A stretch of 64,000 nucleotides of DNA from Rhodococcus sp. KRD197 (GTDB lineage Bacteria > Actinomycetota > Actinomycetes > Mycobacteriales > Mycobacteriaceae), in the NCBI RefSeq assembly GCF_017168235.1, contig NZ_JABFAO010000011.1:57413-121412 (forward strand), in the 5' to 3' direction. A program made the position numbers and the translations under genes. Below are positions 1 to 9,220 of the stretch, one piece after another. Below the pieces are notes generated by a model. The model made no database searches, was not told where the DNA came from, and worked only from the letters and a program-made list of their open reading frames with translations. Numbering within the stretch: position 1 is the stretch's first letter; every line of letters begins with the position of its first letter.

Positions 1-1
1 A

Positions 2-427
2 GAGGAGATCGCGCGGGCGCGTGAACTGGCACCCAGGGGCGAAAACCCAGTGAAAATCGCCTTTCTGTACATGCGCGGTCCAGCGATCAAGATGCTGGCA
101 GGCCCCGGCTCGGGAGCCGACGAACTTGTCGAAGCCCTCGGCGCCGAGGACGCCGGCACAGCCTCCGGTCTCACGGCGCAGTTCGTTCCAGTCACCAGCG
201 AGGCCCTCATCGCTGCCGGCCCCGATGTGATTCTCATGATGACCGGAGGCCTCGACTCCATCGGCGGTGTCGAAGGGCTCGAGCAGATCCCCGGCATTGC
301 CCAGACACCAGCAGGTCGGTCTCAGCGGATCGTCGACATGGCCGACGGAGTGATACTGAGCTTCGGACCCAACACGGGCAAAGTGTTGGATGCCCTGGCC
401 AGAGCCGTTTACGAACCGGCGACGTGA
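2..427 (+). CDS. hmuT: Haemin ABC transporter substrate-binding protein HmuT, C-terminal part
   Basis: This is the last 141 codons of a periplasmic-binding-type lipoprotein that would capture haem outside the membrane and pass it to the permease HmuU. The frame is open from base 2, so the start and signal peptide lie outside the window. The visible part has the C-terminal lobe features of the family: a helix-rich segment, the phrase DVILMMTGGLDSIGG, and a final IVDMADGVILSFGPNTGKVLDAL stretch (split here: IVDMADGVIL then SFGPNTGKVL). The stop overlaps the GTG start of the permease gene by 4 nt, which shows translational coupling. The haem assignment comes from family resemblance and the HmuU/HmuV neighbours; a siderophore or cobalamin binder is a less likely alternative. 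Confidence 0.8.
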   Translation, partial: EEIARARELAPRGENPVKIAFLYMRGPAIKMLAGPGSGADELVEALGAEDAGTASGLTAQFVPVTSEALIAAGPDVILMMTGGLDSIGGVEGLEQIPGIAQTPAGRSQRIVDMADGVILSFGPNTGKVLDALARAVYEPAT

Positions 428-1467
428 GTCGACACCGCGCACGGACGACGCTGGTATTCGGTGCTCTCGTCCTACTGTGTGTCGCGCTGGCCGTGTTCTC
501 TGCATGCATCGGACAGGTTCCGACGACGCCTGCCGAGGTGCTGGGCAGTGTTTTTCACCGACTCGGACTGGACATCGGTCCGATGCCTGCCCATCCCAGC
601 GGGGACGTGACGCTGTGGCAGGTCCGTTTCCCGAGAGTCGTGCTCGGCGCGGTCGTCGGAGCAAGTCTCGGCTGCGCTGGAGCGCTCTTGCAGGGCGTGT
701 TCGCGAACCCGTTGGCCGAGCCCGGAGTCATCGGAGTCTCCTCCGGTGCGGCAGTGGGGGCCTCGTCGGTGTTCGTGCTGGGAAGCGCGTTCTCCGGCGT
801 GTGGACGGTAGCGGCAGCAGCATTCGCAGGCGGGCTCGTGACGACTATTCTCGTGTACTCCCTCGCACGCGGTGGGGGCCGCACCGAGGTGGTCACACTG
901 ATCCTCACCGGCGTCGCGATCAACGCATTCGCTGGAGGACTCATCGCGTTCTTCACCTTCGTCGCCTCGCCCGCCGCACGCGAACAGATCGTGTTCTGGC
1001 AACTCGGCTCGCTGGCCGGTGCCACCTGGCAAGCAGTGTCCGTGGTCGCCCCGCTCGCCGCCGTGGGCATCGGCGCGTCGATCGCCATCTCTCACCGACT
1101 CGATCTGCTCGCACTCGGCGAGAGCGTGGCCCGCCATCTCGGAGTGAACGTGGAACGACTTCGACAGTTCGCCATCGTCGTCGTTGCCGTGCTCGTGGCA
1201 TCGGGTGTCGCGTTCACCGGCATCATCTTGTTCGTCGGTCTGGTAGTCCCTCATCTGATGCGCATGATCCTCGGACCGGCTCATCGCATTCTGGTGCCCG
1301 CCAGTGCGCTCTGTGGGGCCGCCGTCCTGCTCGCCTCCGACCTGCTCGCCCGTACCCTCGTCGACAACGTCGACATGCCACTCGGCATGATCACGTCACT
1401 GATCGGCGCGCCGTTCTTCTTCTGGATGTTGCGGCGCACCCGCGCACAGCAAGGTGGATGGGCATGA
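424..1467 (+). CDS. hmuU: Haemin ABC transporter permease HmuU (FecCD family)
   Basis: This 347-residue protein is an integral membrane permease of the FecCD/BtuC type that would move haem across the cytoplasmic membrane together with HmuV. The sequence shows many hydrophobic segments. The family signature appears near the N-terminal third as RVVLGAVVGASLGCAGALLQ followed by NPLAEPGVIGVSSGAA. Later come HLGVNVERLR, the coupling-helix region that touches the ATPase, and VGLVVPHLMRMILGPAHR. The length is normal for the family. The GTG start is inside the hmuT stop (GTGA) and the stop is inside the hmuV start (ATGA), so the three genes form one translationally coupled operon. No Fur or DtxR box can be judged because the operon promoter is outside the window. 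Confidence 0.9.
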   Translation: MSRHRARTTLVFGALVLLCVALAVFSACIGQVPTTPAEVLGSVFHRLGLDIGPMPAHPSGDVTLWQVRFPRVVLGAVVGASLGCAGALLQGVFANPLAEPGVIGVSSGAAVGASSVFVLGSAFSGVWTVAAAAFAGGLVTTILVYSLARGGGRTEVVTLILTGVAINAFAGGLIAFFTFVASPAAREQIVFWQLGSLAGATWQAVSVVAPLAAVGIGASIAISHRLDLLALGESVARHLGVNVERLRQFAIVVVAVLVASGVAFTGIILFVGLVVPHLMRMILGPAHRILVPASALCGAAVLLASDLLARTLVDNVDMPLGMITSLIGAPFFFWMLRRTRAQQGGWA

Positions 1468-2303
1468 ACCTGTTCACCCGCTGCCCCGACGAGATCGCGT
1501 CGGTCACCCCCGGTTTCGTGACGATGCAGGCGCGCAGTGTCGGCGCGGAACGATCCGGACGTGCTGTTCTCGATTCCGTCGACCTGACCGTCGTCGCCGG
1601 TGAAGTGCTCGCGCTCGTGGGCCCCAACGGCGCAGGAAAGTCGACTCTGCTCGCGGTACTGGCCGGTGAACTCGCACCCAGCTCGGGCAGCGTCGAGATT
1701 CACGGTTGCCAAGTGCGCACGTGGTCGGATCTTCGACTCGCGAGGCGTCGCGCCGTCCTGCCGCAGCAACACACCGTCGGATTCTCGTTCACGGCCGAGC
1801 AAGTCGTCCGAATGGGCCGGTCACCGTGGCAACGGACGCCGCAAGCGGTGGACGACGACGCTGCAGTCGTGCGCGCGATGGCCGACTGCGATGTGGAACG
1901 GTTCGCGGACCGACCCTTCGCTGCACTCTCCGGCGGTGAACGTGCCCGGGTGTCACTGGCGCGGGTACTGGCCCAGCGAACATCGACCATCCTTCTCGAC
2001 GAACCGACCGCGGCGCTCGATCTCGGACATCAGGAAACAGTGATGGCTGTGGCACGCGCGCGGGCGGCGAACGCCGATGCCGTCGTCGTGGTCTTGCACG
2101 ATCTGGCACTCGCGGCGGCGTACGCGGACCGGATTGCGGTTCTGCACAACGGGCGGATCGACGCGGTCGGAACGCCGCGAGAAGTCTTCGATGCACGGCG
2201 CCTGACACGTGTCTACGGCTATCCCGTAGAGGTGTTCGACCACCCGGTCACTGGTGAGCTTCTCGTGCTTCCTGTGCGCACCCGGCCTGCGAGAACTAGA
2301 TGA
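1464..2303 (+). CDS. hmuV: Haemin ABC transporter ATP-binding protein HmuV
   Basis: This 279-residue ATPase would power haem import through HmuU. It carries a complete ABC domain: Walker A GPNGAGKST near residue 52, a Q-loop around VLPQQH, signature LSGGERARVSLAR, Walker B TILLDEPTAALDLG and a switch histidine in VVVLHDLALAA. The ATG at 1464 overlaps the hmuU stop by 4 nt, so it was preferred to the much longer open frame that extends upstream through hmuU in another phase. A second in-frame ATG lies at 1458, just before it. The 3' end overlaps the convergent gene on the other strand by 8 nt. Family and order (HmuTUV) support the haem call. Confidence 0.9.
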   Translation: MNLFTRCPDEIASVTPGFVTMQARSVGAERSGRAVLDSVDLTVVAGEVLALVGPNGAGKSTLLAVLAGELAPSSGSVEIHGCQVRTWSDLRLARRRAVLPQQHTVGFSFTAEQVVRMGRSPWQRTPQAVDDDAAVVRAMADCDVERFADRPFAALSGGERARVSLARVLAQRTSTILLDEPTAALDLGHQETVMAVARARAANADAVVVVLHDLALAAAYADRIAVLHNGRIDAVGTPREVFDARRLTRVYGYPVEVFDHPVTGELLVLPVRTRPARTR

Positions 2304-2697
2304 TCTTGATGAGCGAATCCACGCGATCGAGCAGGGTTCGCACGGCCGAAGAGTCTCGCGAGCCGGTGCCGAGTTCCTCGGCGGTGCCGACGGCGTCGCG
2401 AACCGCCGCGACGATGCTGCGTTCGTCGGTCAGATCGATCTCGGTCACCGACTGCTCCGACACAGCGGTGACATCGGAACTGTCGGGCATCGCAGTGTTC
2501 AGATCAGCGCGATACAGCTCCAGGTACAGAGTGCTCTTGCGGACGCGAAACGAGAAGGGGCGACAATCGTCGGTGGACCCGAACCCGCTCGCGTGCGGGC
2601 CGGTGGTGATCTGCTCGACGGTGAATCGTGCATCCTTGGACGGTCGTCCAGGTCTGAACCCGGCCTCGACGCCGCTAGTAATCTCCTCGGTATCCAA
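2296..2697 (-). CDS. Conserved hypothetical protein, convergent with hmuV
   Basis: I do not recognise this protein. The chosen form has 133 residues and starts at a TTG (2695-2697) that is preceded by GAGGAG with a 5-nt gap. A longer frame reaches 2745 but has no comparable ribosome site. The protein is acidic, has no signal peptide or membrane segment, and alternates short beta-like strands (ARFTVEQITTG, STLYLELYRADLN) with a C-terminal helix ending in RTLLDRVDSLIKII. The codon bias fits its neighbours, so I believe it is a real gene. It ends inside the last codons of hmuV on the opposite strand. Nothing visible ties it to haem uptake. Confidence 0.6.
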   Translation of the reverse strand: MDTEEITSGVEAGFRPGRPSKDARFTVEQITTGPHASGFGSTDDCRPFSFRVRKSTLYLELYRADLNTAMPDSSDVTAVSEQSVTEIDLTDERSIVAAVRDAVGTAEELGTGSRDSSAVRTLLDRVDSLIKII

Positions 2698-2846
2698 CTG
2701 GACTCCTCGTGTTTCCCCGTATGACACGGTACGCCGCCGGTGCACCCCGACCGTTTCGGTGGTCCGGGAGTGTCGCCCGGGACCCGATCAGGCAGTCTGA
2801 ACCGACGACCCATTCTCGTACCGAGCGCACCATTGGAGCTGGATTG

Positions 2847-3896
2847 ATGGAAGACAGACCCACGTCACGGCGAATGCTCGTCGTGGTCGCATCCGTATCG
2901 GCGTGTCTGTTGGCTGTCGGATGTTCCGGCGACAACGGTGCGGACGGATTCGATCCTGCCAGCCTGCAACCGCTCGACGGCATCGATTCGCCCGAGATTT
3001 CCGCTCCCCCGAGCGGTTCGATCACTTCGTCCCCCTCCGGTCTGCATTCCACCACATTCGACGCCTCGACGCGCAGTGTCGTTGCGCTGACGGACGATTC
3101 GAGGTCGATGCAAGTGTTCGACGCCGACCGGGCCGACGCGGCGCCGAGAGTGATCACGCTGCCCGCGGCGGCATCCGACATCGTGACCGTCGGCGACGGC
3201 TCTGTTCTGTTGCCGATGCAGGACCAACTCGCGCGGGTGGATCTCCGCAGCTCGAGCGCCGATATCGGCGACGGCTCCATCGACATTCTGAGTGTCGACG
3301 GAAATCTGCTCAGCGCCGCGATGCTGAACGACGGGCGCATCGCTGCCGGGGACGATCGTGGTTCGATTCACATGATCGACCCGGCCACGAACGAGTCACA
3401 GGTTGTCGACGGCTTGACGTCCGTGGACGCCTTGGCCGTGACCGAATTCGGAATGGCGGCACTGGACCGACGACAGACTTCGCTGACCCAGATCGACATC
3501 GAAGCCGAGTCACTCTCGATCGCCCTGCGCGCCGGTACCGGCGCGGCGAAACTCGACACCGACAACTTCGGGCGCATTCTGGTCACCGACGCCGCAGGGA
3601 GCGAGCTTCTCGTATTCTCGTCCGACGACCTTCTGCTCCGACAGCGTTTCCCAGTCGGCGCACAGCCGTGGGCGGTCACCTACGATGACGTCACGAACGT
3701 GGTCTGGGTGAGCACCCCGGGAGACAACCAGGTGGTCGGATACACGTTGGACACGGGAATTCCCGTCGAAGTGGGCAGGTTCGCCACGGTGAGGCAGCCG
3801 GATTCCATCGCCGTGGACAGTGAAACGGGCACATTGTTCGTCGGGTCGGCATCGGGAAGCGGACTGCAACGCATTTCGGTCGAGGGCGTGGTCTGA
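2847..3896 (+). CDS. lppL: Beta-propeller lipoprotein (LppL-like)
   Basis: This 349-residue protein is probably a cell-surface lipoprotein. The N-terminus has basic residues, a hydrophobic stretch and a near-canonical lipobox ending LLAVGC with the lipidated Cys at residue 26. The rest consists of repeated short strands with Asp-rich turns (SMQVFDAD, RVDLRSSS, IHMIDPATN, LLVFSSDDLL, VVGYTLDTG), typical of a YncE-like beta-propeller. The ATG at 2847 was chosen because the signal peptide begins there; an in-frame TTG lies one codon earlier. It is followed by the DUF5703 gene and pyrD on the same strand. In M. tuberculosis lppL also precedes pyrD, which supports the name. The biochemical role is unknown. 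Confidence 0.7.
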   Translation: MEDRPTSRRMLVVVASVSACLLAVGCSGDNGADGFDPASLQPLDGIDSPEISAPPSGSITSSPSGLHSTTFDASTRSVVALTDDSRSMQVFDADRADAAPRVITLPAAASDIVTVGDGSVLLPMQDQLARVDLRSSSADIGDGSIDILSVDGNLLSAAMLNDGRIAAGDDRGSIHMIDPATNESQVVDGLTSVDALAVTEFGMAALDRRQTSLTQIDIEAESLSIALRAGTGAAKLDTDNFGRILVTDAAGSELLVFSSDDLLLRQRFPVGAQPWAVTYDDVTNVVWVSTPGDNQVVGYTLDTGIPVEVGRFATVRQPDSIAVDSETGTLFVGSASGSGLQRISVEGVV

Positions 3897-3942
3897 GCCT
3901 TCTCGTCCCCGACCACGCGAGCGAAAAGAGGCAGCAGCCACG

Positions 3943-4191
3943 GTGTCGAAGAACAAGAGCGTGCGCAGCCGGATGCCGGCGGAATGGGAGTCGGCTTCGG
4001 ACGACTGGGAGTACGTCCCGCTGAAGTTGCCACCCGACGTGACCCGGGTGACCGCATCGATGCGGCTCGCCATCCAGGCCGAGTTCGGCGGCTGGGAGCT
4101 CTCCCGTGTGCGCCTGTACACCGATGGCAGCCGCAAGGTCCTCCTCAAACGCAAAAAGACCGCGCATCATGTCCCGGATCCGGGCCTCTGA
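3943..4191 (+). CDS. Small DUF5703 family protein
   Basis: This is an 82-residue basic protein of unknown function matching, from memory, the actinobacterial DUF5703 family. It contains the conserved-looking block [15 protein letters not shown] followed by [19 protein letters not shown] and a Lys/Arg-rich end [12 protein letters not shown]. There is no signal peptide or membrane segment. The GTG start at 3943 was chosen because residues before it do not look coded; an AGAGG lies about 12 nt upstream. It sits 46 nt after the lipoprotein gene and 16 nt before pyrD, so it is probably cotranscribed with pyrD. The name is a family label and says nothing about activity. Confidence 0.75.
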   Translation: MSKNKSVRSRMPAEWESASDDWEYVPLKLPPDVTRVTASMRLAIQAEFGGWELSRVRLYTDGSRKVLLKRKKTAHHVPDPGL

Positions 4192-4207
4192 AGAAGAAAG
4201 TAGGACT

Positions 4208-5287
4208 GTGGGTCAAACCGTGTATCGCGCTGTTCTCCGATTGATGTTTCTGCTCCCGCCCGAACGCGTTCACCATCTCGCGTTCTCGGCAATGCGGGCA
4301 GCCACCTCACTCGGCCCGTTGCGCTCACTCGTTGCGCGAATCCTGGCGGTGAAAGACCCGGTACTGAGAAACACCGTGTTCGGAGTCGATTTTCCCGCGC
4401 CCCTCGGGCTCGCCGCTGGCTTCGACAAGAACGCCGACGGTGTCGATGTCTGGGGACCCATGGGTTTCGGATTCGCCGAGATCGGCACTGTGACGGCTCA
4501 GGCGCAACCGGGGAATCCCGCTCCCAGACTGTTTCGGTTGCCCGCCGACCGGGCTCTGGTGAACCGCATGGGCTTCAACAATCACGGCGCAGGGAGTGCA
4601 GCGAACACTCTGCGCACTCGGCGCGGCGGAATCCCGATCGGCGCCAACATCGGCAAGACCAAGGTGACGCCTGCGGCGCAGGCCGCGGACGACTACACCG
4701 TCAGCGCTACTCTGCTGGGTCCTCTCGCGGACTTCCTCGTCGTCAACGTCAGCTCACCCAACACCCCTGGTCTACGTGACCTACAAGCGGTCGAATCGCT
4801 GCGGCCGATTCTCATCGCCGTACAGCAGGTAGCGACCGTGCCCGTTCTGGTCAAGATCGCACCCGATCTTTCCGAGGACGACATCGACGCGGTCGCAGAT
4901 CTCGCCGTCGAACTCGGGCTCGACGGCATCGTCGCCACCAACACCACGATCGGTCGAACCGGCCTCCACACCGACGCCGACACCATCGAAAGCATCGGAG
5001 CGGGTGGACTGTCGGGCGCACCGCTCGCCGACCGGTCGCTGGCGGTTCTGCGCAGACTCTACGGCCGGGTCGGTTCGCAGATCGCAATCGTCTCGGTCGG
5101 CGGAATCGAGACTGCGGATCAGGCCTGGGAACGCATTCTGAGTGGCGCATCGCTGGTCCAGGGGTACACAGGATTCATCTACGGCGGGCCGTTCTGGATG
5201 CGGTCCATCAATCGAGGCATCGCAGCACGGGTTCGGGCCGCGGGCTTCGCATCGGTCGGCGAGGCAGTGGGCGCGGGAGTGCGCTGA
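4208..5287 (+). CDS. pyrD: Dihydroorotate dehydrogenase (quinone), class 2
   Basis: This 359-residue flavoenzyme oxidises dihydroorotate to orotate in pyrimidine synthesis and passes electrons to membrane quinone. An N-terminal amphipathic region ([18 protein letters not shown]) is the class 2 membrane-associating extension. Next come the FMN-site blocks [59 protein letters not shown] and [17 protein letters not shown]. The catalytic Ser is within NVSSPNTPG. The GTG at 4208 follows AGTAGGA closely and gives the normal family length; a longer open frame begins at 4106. It is downstream of the DUF5703 gene and convergent with the PEBP gene, 55 nt away. Confidence 0.95.
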   Translation: MGQTVYRAVLRLMFLLPPERVHHLAFSAMRAATSLGPLRSLVARILAVKDPVLRNTVFGVDFPAPLGLAAGFDKNADGVDVWGPMGFGFAEIGTVTAQAQPGNPAPRLFRLPADRALVNRMGFNNHGAGSAANTLRTRRGGIPIGANIGKTKVTPAAQAADDYTVSATLLGPLADFLVVNVSSPNTPGLRDLQAVESLRPILIAVQQVATVPVLVKIAPDLSEDDIDAVADLAVELGLDGIVATNTTIGRTGLHTDADTIESIGAGGLSGAPLADRSLAVLRRLYGRVGSQIAIVSVGGIETADQAWERILSGASLVQGYTGFIYGGPFWMRSINRGIAARVRAAGFASVGEAVGAGVR

Positions 5288-5342
5288 CCGGCGAACCCGC
5301 ACCGGCAGCGACATCCAGGCCATCGCCGCCGGTCGAAGCCTG

Positions 5343-5870
5343 TCAGGCCTCGTACACACCGGTCAGCAGGGCACGGCCGATGGCGTGCGAGAACAGGTTG
5401 AACCCGAGATACGCAGGCGTCGCCGTCTCGTCGACCTCCAAGCGGTCCACATCGACAGCGTGCACCGCGAAGATGTATCGATGCGGTCCGTGCCCGGCCG
5501 GCGGGGCCGCACCGATGTACCGGAACAGACCCGCGTCGTTCTTCAACGTAACCGCAGTGGCAGGGACCCCGGTTCCGGTGTCGTCCCCGGCACCCGAGAC
5601 GAGTGATGTTGTGGTGACCGGGATGTTCGCAACGGCCCAGTGCCAGAAGCCGGACCCCGTCGGCGCGTCCGGATCGAAGACGGTAACCGCGAAGCTCTTG
5701 GTCCCGTCCGGGAACCCGGACCAAGAAAGCTGCGGCGACGCGTCGTGTCCTCCGGCGCCCATGATTCCGCTGACCTGCTGACCGGCGAGCGTCGCGCCTT
5801 CCGTGAGGTCCTCCGAAGTGAGTTCGAACGAGGGTAGGACAGGTAGCGCTTCGTAGGGGTCGTAAGTCAT
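5343..5870 (-). CDS. YbhB/YbcL-type phosphatidylethanolamine-binding family protein
   Basis: This 175-residue protein belongs to the PEBP family. Family members bind anionic ligands in a small pocket; the bacterial role is unclear. The two signature blocks are present: [20 protein letters not shown] in the middle and [15 protein letters not shown] near residue 140. The start is decided by the ribosome site: AAAGGA lies 6 nt before the ATG at 5868-5870 but touches the ATG two codons earlier (5876). There is no signal peptide, so it should be cytoplasmic. It follows the M20 peptidase gene on the same strand with a 52-nt gap. In M. tuberculosis the corresponding pair is Rv2140c and Rv2141c, from memory. 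Confidence 0.9.
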   Translation of the reverse strand: MTYDPYEALPVLPSFELTSEDLTEGATLAGQQVSGIMGAGGHDASPQLSWSGFPDGTKSFAVTVFDPDAPTGSGFWHWAVANIPVTTTSLVSGAGDDTGTGVPATAVTLKNDAGLFRYIGAAPPAGHGPHRYIFAVHAVDVDRLEVDETATPAYLGFNLFSHAIGRALLTGVYEA

Positions 5871-5922
5871 CGACATTCCTTTCGGTACTTTCTTCATGGT
5901 CGTTCCGCAGCGTGAGTCATTC

Positions 5923-7293
5923 TCAGCTGTGGAGCAGGAAGTGTTCCAACACCTGTGTACCGAACTCGAGTGACTCCACCGGCACACGCTCGTCGACACC
6001 GTGGAACAGGGCAGCGAAATCTAGCTCGGGAGGCAGCTTGAGCGGTGCGAACCCGAAGCACCGAATACCCAGCTTCGCGAAAGCCTTTGCATCGGTCCCG
6101 CCCGACAGCATGTACGGAACAGTCCGACCGTTCTCGTCGTGTGCGAGCACTGCAGCGTTCATGGCGTCGACGAGATGGCCGTCGAAGGTGGTCTCGTACG
6201 AGTCGAGGGCGGTGATCCACTCCCGCTCGACGTTGGGACCGATCAGTTCGTCGACCTCGCGCTCGAACTCCGCCTGCCTACCGGGAACGACGCGGCAGTC
6301 GATCACTGCCTCGGCCGTCTGCGGAATCACGTTTGCCTTGTAGCCGGCCTTCAACATCGTCGGATTGGCGGTATCGCGCAGCGTCGCACCCACGATGCGT
6401 GCGATGCTTCCGAGCTTGCGCAGCGTTCCGTCCAGATCCGGGGACGCCGGGTCGAAGTCCAGACCGGTTTCCTCGGCCACCGCGGACAGGAATTCCGCCA
6501 CCGAATCGGAGATCACCAACGGAAAAGTGTGATTGCCGAGTTTCGCGACGGCTTCGGCGAGATAGGTGACCGCGTTCTCATCGTGCAGGAACGAGCCGTG
6601 CCCGGCCCGCGCCTTCGCGGTCAGCTTCATCCAACCGAGGCCCTTCTCGGCTGTCTCGACCATGTAGAGGCGTTTCTCGGTACCGTCGGGCCGAGCGACG
6701 GTCAGCGAGAAACCACCGACCTCCCCCACTGCCTCGGTGACACCCTCGAAGAGATCCGGACGGTTCTCCACCAACCAATGGGATCCCCACCGCCCACCGT
6801 TCTCTTCGTCGGCGAGGAAGGCGAACATGATGGGACGCGGCGGCACCGTCCCGTTCGACTTGAACTGGCGCGCCAACGCGAGGGCCATCCCGACCATGTC
6901 CTTCATGTCCACCGCACCCCGGCCCCAGACGTAGCCGTCCTCGACCGCGCCGGAGAACGGATGCACGCTCCAGTCAGCCGGTTCTGCGGGCACCACATCG
7001 AGGTGGCCGTGGATCAGCAGCGTTCCGCGAGCAGGATCGGCGCCCGCGAGCGTCGCGAACACGTTGCCGCGTCCCGGCGCTCCGGATTCGACGTACTCGG
7101 TCTCGTAGCCGACCTCGGCCAGCTTGTGCGCCACCCACTCGGCGCACTCCTTCTCACCCTTGGTGGTCTCGAGTTCACCGGTGTTCGAGGTGTCGAATCG
7201 AATAAGGGCACTGACGAGGTCGACAACCTCGTCGAGCGCGGAGGTACGTGCGAATTTCTCGGGGGTTCTATCGGCTTCATCGGCAGGAGACAC
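5923..7293 (-). CDS. M20 family metallopeptidase (dipeptidase/deacylase-like)
   Basis: This 456-residue hydrolase is an M20 (ArgE/DapE/CPG2 type) zinc enzyme that removes an acyl group or splits a small peptide; the substrate cannot be read from sequence. The metal-binding blocks are clear: [20 protein letters not shown] near residue 93, the bridging Asp in [13 protein letters not shown], and the catalytic Glu pair in [16 protein letters not shown] later block, ECRVV-like [12 protein letters not shown], belongs to the dimerisation lid, and [19 protein letters not shown] carries the last ligand region. The start is GTG at 7291-7293. It is probably cotranscribed with the PEBP gene. Annotation as DapE2 in relatives is common but not proven. 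Confidence 0.88.
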   Translation of the reverse strand: MSPADEADRTPEKFARTSALDEVVDLVSALIRFDTSNTGELETTKGEKECAEWVAHKLAEVGYETEYVESGAPGRGNVFATLAGADPARGTLLIHGHLDVVPAEPADWSVHPFSGAVEDGYVWGRGAVDMKDMVGMALALARQFKSNGTVPPRPIMFAFLADEENGGRWGSHWLVENRPDLFEGVTEAVGEVGGFSLTVARPDGTEKRLYMVETAEKGLGWMKLTAKARAGHGSFLHDENAVTYLAEAVAKLGNHTFPLVISDSVAEFLSAVAEETGLDFDPASPDLDGTLRKLGSIARIVGATLRDTANPTMLKAGYKANVIPQTAEAVIDCRVVPGRQAEFEREVDELIGPNVEREWITALDSYETTFDGHLVDAMNAAVLAHDENGRTVPYMLSGGTDAKAFAKLGIRCFGFAPLKLPPELDFAALFHGVDERVPVESLEFGTQVLEHFLLHS

Positions 7294-7344
7294 ACCTTGT
7301 TCCTACCACCCACCGACGTTCCACGTACGAACTGACGTGCGGAT

Positions 7345-7372
7345 TTGGGCGTTCGGCATCGTGTCGTATATC
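7345..7372 (+). promoter_or_regulatory. Candidate promoter for tRNA-Leu
   Basis: A -35-like TTGGGC (7345-7350) is followed after 16 nt by TATATC (7367-7372). The hexamers are in good position to start a transcript about 35-40 nt before the mature tRNA. This is pattern reading only. Confidence 0.4.
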
Positions 7373-7415
7373 TTTGTCCAGCACGCAGCGAGCAGCTGCG
7401 GCAGAGCATGAACTG

Positions 7416-7504
7416 GTCCGAGTGGCGGAATGGCAGACGCGCTAGCTTGAGGTGCTAGTGTCCTATTAACGGACGTGGGGGTTCAAGTCCCCCCTCGGAC
7501 ACCA
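7416..7504 (+). tRNA. tRNA-Leu (anticodon GAG)
   Basis: The 89-nt gene folds as a class II tRNA. The acceptor arms are GTCCGAG (7416-7422) and CTCGGAC (7494-7500), followed by discriminator A and an encoded CCA. The anticodon stem CTAGC/GCTAG encloses the loop TTGAGGT, so the anticodon is GAG and it reads CUC and CUU leucine codons. A long variable arm (about GTGTCCTATTAACGGAC) and a T-arm with GTTCAAGTC are present. No integrase gene or repeated 3' end is seen nearby, so there is no sign that it serves as an attachment site. Confidence 0.97.
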
Positions 7505-7539
7505 GCGATCGAATCACGATCCGCAAGTTCTGTGTTGAG

Positions 7540-7590
7540 ACAGACGAGACAAGCCCCGATTCTTCGCGAATCGGGGCTTGTCTCGTCTGT
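7540..7590 (+). terminator. Perfect 23-bp hairpin after tRNA-Leu
   Basis: Two 23-nt arms, 7540-7562 and 7568-7590, are exact reverse complements around a 5-nt loop TTCGC. The stem contains the core AAGCCCCGATTC. It lies 36 nt after the tRNA and 44 nt before the next start codon, so the likely role is transcription termination for the tRNA. There is no U-tract, which is usual for actinobacterial terminators. Confidence 0.8.
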
Positions 7591-7634
7591 CGGTCCAACC
7601 CGAGCTGCAGAGCCCGCCCGAAAGGACAGCTTTC

Positions 7635-9119
7635 ATGACCGCACCCGCGCACGATGATGCTTCGGACGGTCGGTCGGTGGATCCGGCAGACCTGGCGACG
7701 TGCCTGCGCGTGCTGCAGCAGGTCGGAGAACTCGACAGCAGCCATCCCGATTCGATTGCGGTGCAACGAGCATCGGGCCGGATGTTCAAGAACTTGAAGA
7801 AGTCGCGCCGAGTTGCGGCTCGGACCGCCATTTCGGAAGCGGACCGGGCCGTGGTGGCTGCCACCGCGACAGGCTCGCCGGAACGGATCGACGACGAGAC
7901 AGCAGGGTTGTCGCTGACCGCGCGAGCATCCGGTGAATACGCCGGAACGCTGGTTCGCCCGCGACCGTGCTACATCTGCAAGCAGCGATACACCCTCGTC
8001 GACGCGTTCTATCACCAACTGTGCCCCGACTGCGCGGAGCTCAATCGAAGCAAGCGTGACGCGAGGACGGATCTGTCGGGGCGGCGAGCACTGCTGACAG
8101 GCGGACGGGCGAAGATCGGCATGTACATCGCGCTGCGCCTTCTGCGCGACGGCGCCCACACCACCATCACCACACGTTTCCCCAAAGATGCGATTCGGCG
8201 CTTCTCGGCTATGGACGACAGTGACCGGTGGATGCATCGACTCAGAGTCGTCGGAATCGACCTGCGGGACCCGGCTCAGGTGGTCGCGCTCGCCGACTCG
8301 GTGGCGGCCGAAGGTCCACTCGACATACTGATCAACAACGCGGCACAGACGGTCAAGCGCTCCGCCGGGTCGTACAGCGCACTGATCGATGCGGAGGCTC
8401 TCGCGTTGCCCGAGGGCGTCGGCGCCGAGGTCATCACCTTCGGTAAGACCAGCGAGGCTCATCCCAGCTCGCTTGCGACTTCTCTTCCGCAAACCCCGGT
8501 CGAGATCGGCGGCGCCGTCGACGCGAGTATGGCGGAGTCGGTGAGTTCACTTGCTCTGCTTGCCGGTTCGGCGACCGCCGAACGCATCGAACAGGGTATT
8601 GCCATCGATGCCGGCGGCCTGGTCCCCGACCTGGCGGAGACGAACAGTTGGATCCACACCGTGGATCAGGTGGATCCGGTCGAACTCCTCGAAGTCCAAC
8701 TGTGCAATTCGGTCGCCCCGTTCATTCTGGTATCGCGCCTGCGAGCTGCGATGGAAGCATCACCGTCTCGGCGGAAGTACATCGTCAACGTTTCCGCGAT
8801 GGAAGGCCAGTTCAGCCGGGCGTACAAAGGCCCGGGGCACCCCCACACGAACATGGCCAAGGCCGCGTTGAACATGCTGACCAGGACGAGCGCGAAGGAA
8901 ATGCGTGAGAACGGAATCCTGATGAGCGCCGTGGACACCGGCTGGATCACCGACGAGCGCCCACACCACACCAAGATGCGACTCGCGGACGAAGGGTTCC
9001 ACGCACCACTCGACCTCGTCGACGGTGCTGCGCGCGTCTACGACCCCATCGTTCAGGGCGAACTCGGTGTGGATCTGTACGGCCAGTTTCTGAAGGACTT
9101 CTCGCCGTCCCCCTGGTGA
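7635..9119 (+). CDS. Zinc-ribbon-containing SDR-fold protein without the usual catalytic tyrosine
   Basis: This 494-residue protein combines a four-cysteine motif and a short-chain dehydrogenase fold. Around residues 113-135 there are two CxxC pairs (CYICKQRY then CPDCAEL), which look like a zinc ribbon. The Rossmann part follows with ALLTGGRAKIGMYIAL, a variant of TGxxxGIG, and later DILINNAAQT, the usual NNAG position. The catalytic Ser is probably in NVSAMEGQF. At the YxxxK position I read TNMAK, so Lys is kept but Tyr is replaced by Thr. A roughly 100-residue insertion separates the NNAA strand from the Ser motif. AAAGGA precedes the ATG by 8 nt. Substrate and activity are unknown; it may be an atypical reductase or a non-enzymatic NAD-binding protein. 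Confidence 0.8.
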   Translation: MTAPAHDDASDGRSVDPADLATCLRVLQQVGELDSSHPDSIAVQRASGRMFKNLKKSRRVAARTAISEADRAVVAATATGSPERIDDETAGLSLTARASGEYAGTLVRPRPCYICKQRYTLVDAFYHQLCPDCAELNRSKRDARTDLSGRRALLTGGRAKIGMYIALRLLRDGAHTTITTRFPKDAIRRFSAMDDSDRWMHRLRVVGIDLRDPAQVVALADSVAAEGPLDILINNAAQTVKRSAGSYSALIDAEALALPEGVGAEVITFGKTSEAHPSSLATSLPQTPVEIGGAVDASMAESVSSLALLAGSATAERIEQGIAIDAGGLVPDLAETNSWIHTVDQVDPVELLEVQLCNSVAPFILVSRLRAAMEASPSRRKYIVNVSAMEGQFSRAYKGPGHPHTNMAKAALNMLTRTSAKEMRENGILMSAVDTGWITDERPHHTKMRLADEGFHAPLDLVDGAARVYDPIVQGELGVDLYGQFLKDFSPSPW

Positions 9120-9220
9120 CTCGCGCACCCCTTCGTGACCTGCGACGTTTGCGCTGCAATACTCGCGGTTATACGGACCTTTCGGGTGCTCGGACGGTGT
9201 GGAAGGCAAGGTGATCGTCG

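Noticed and set aside
4106..4207. N-terminal extension of PyrD from the long open frame
   Set aside because: The extension overlaps the DUF5703 gene in another frame and exceeds the normal family length.
7416..7504. tRNA-Leu as an integration site of a mobile element
   Set aside because: No integrase, no duplicated tRNA 3' end and no change in composition nearby.
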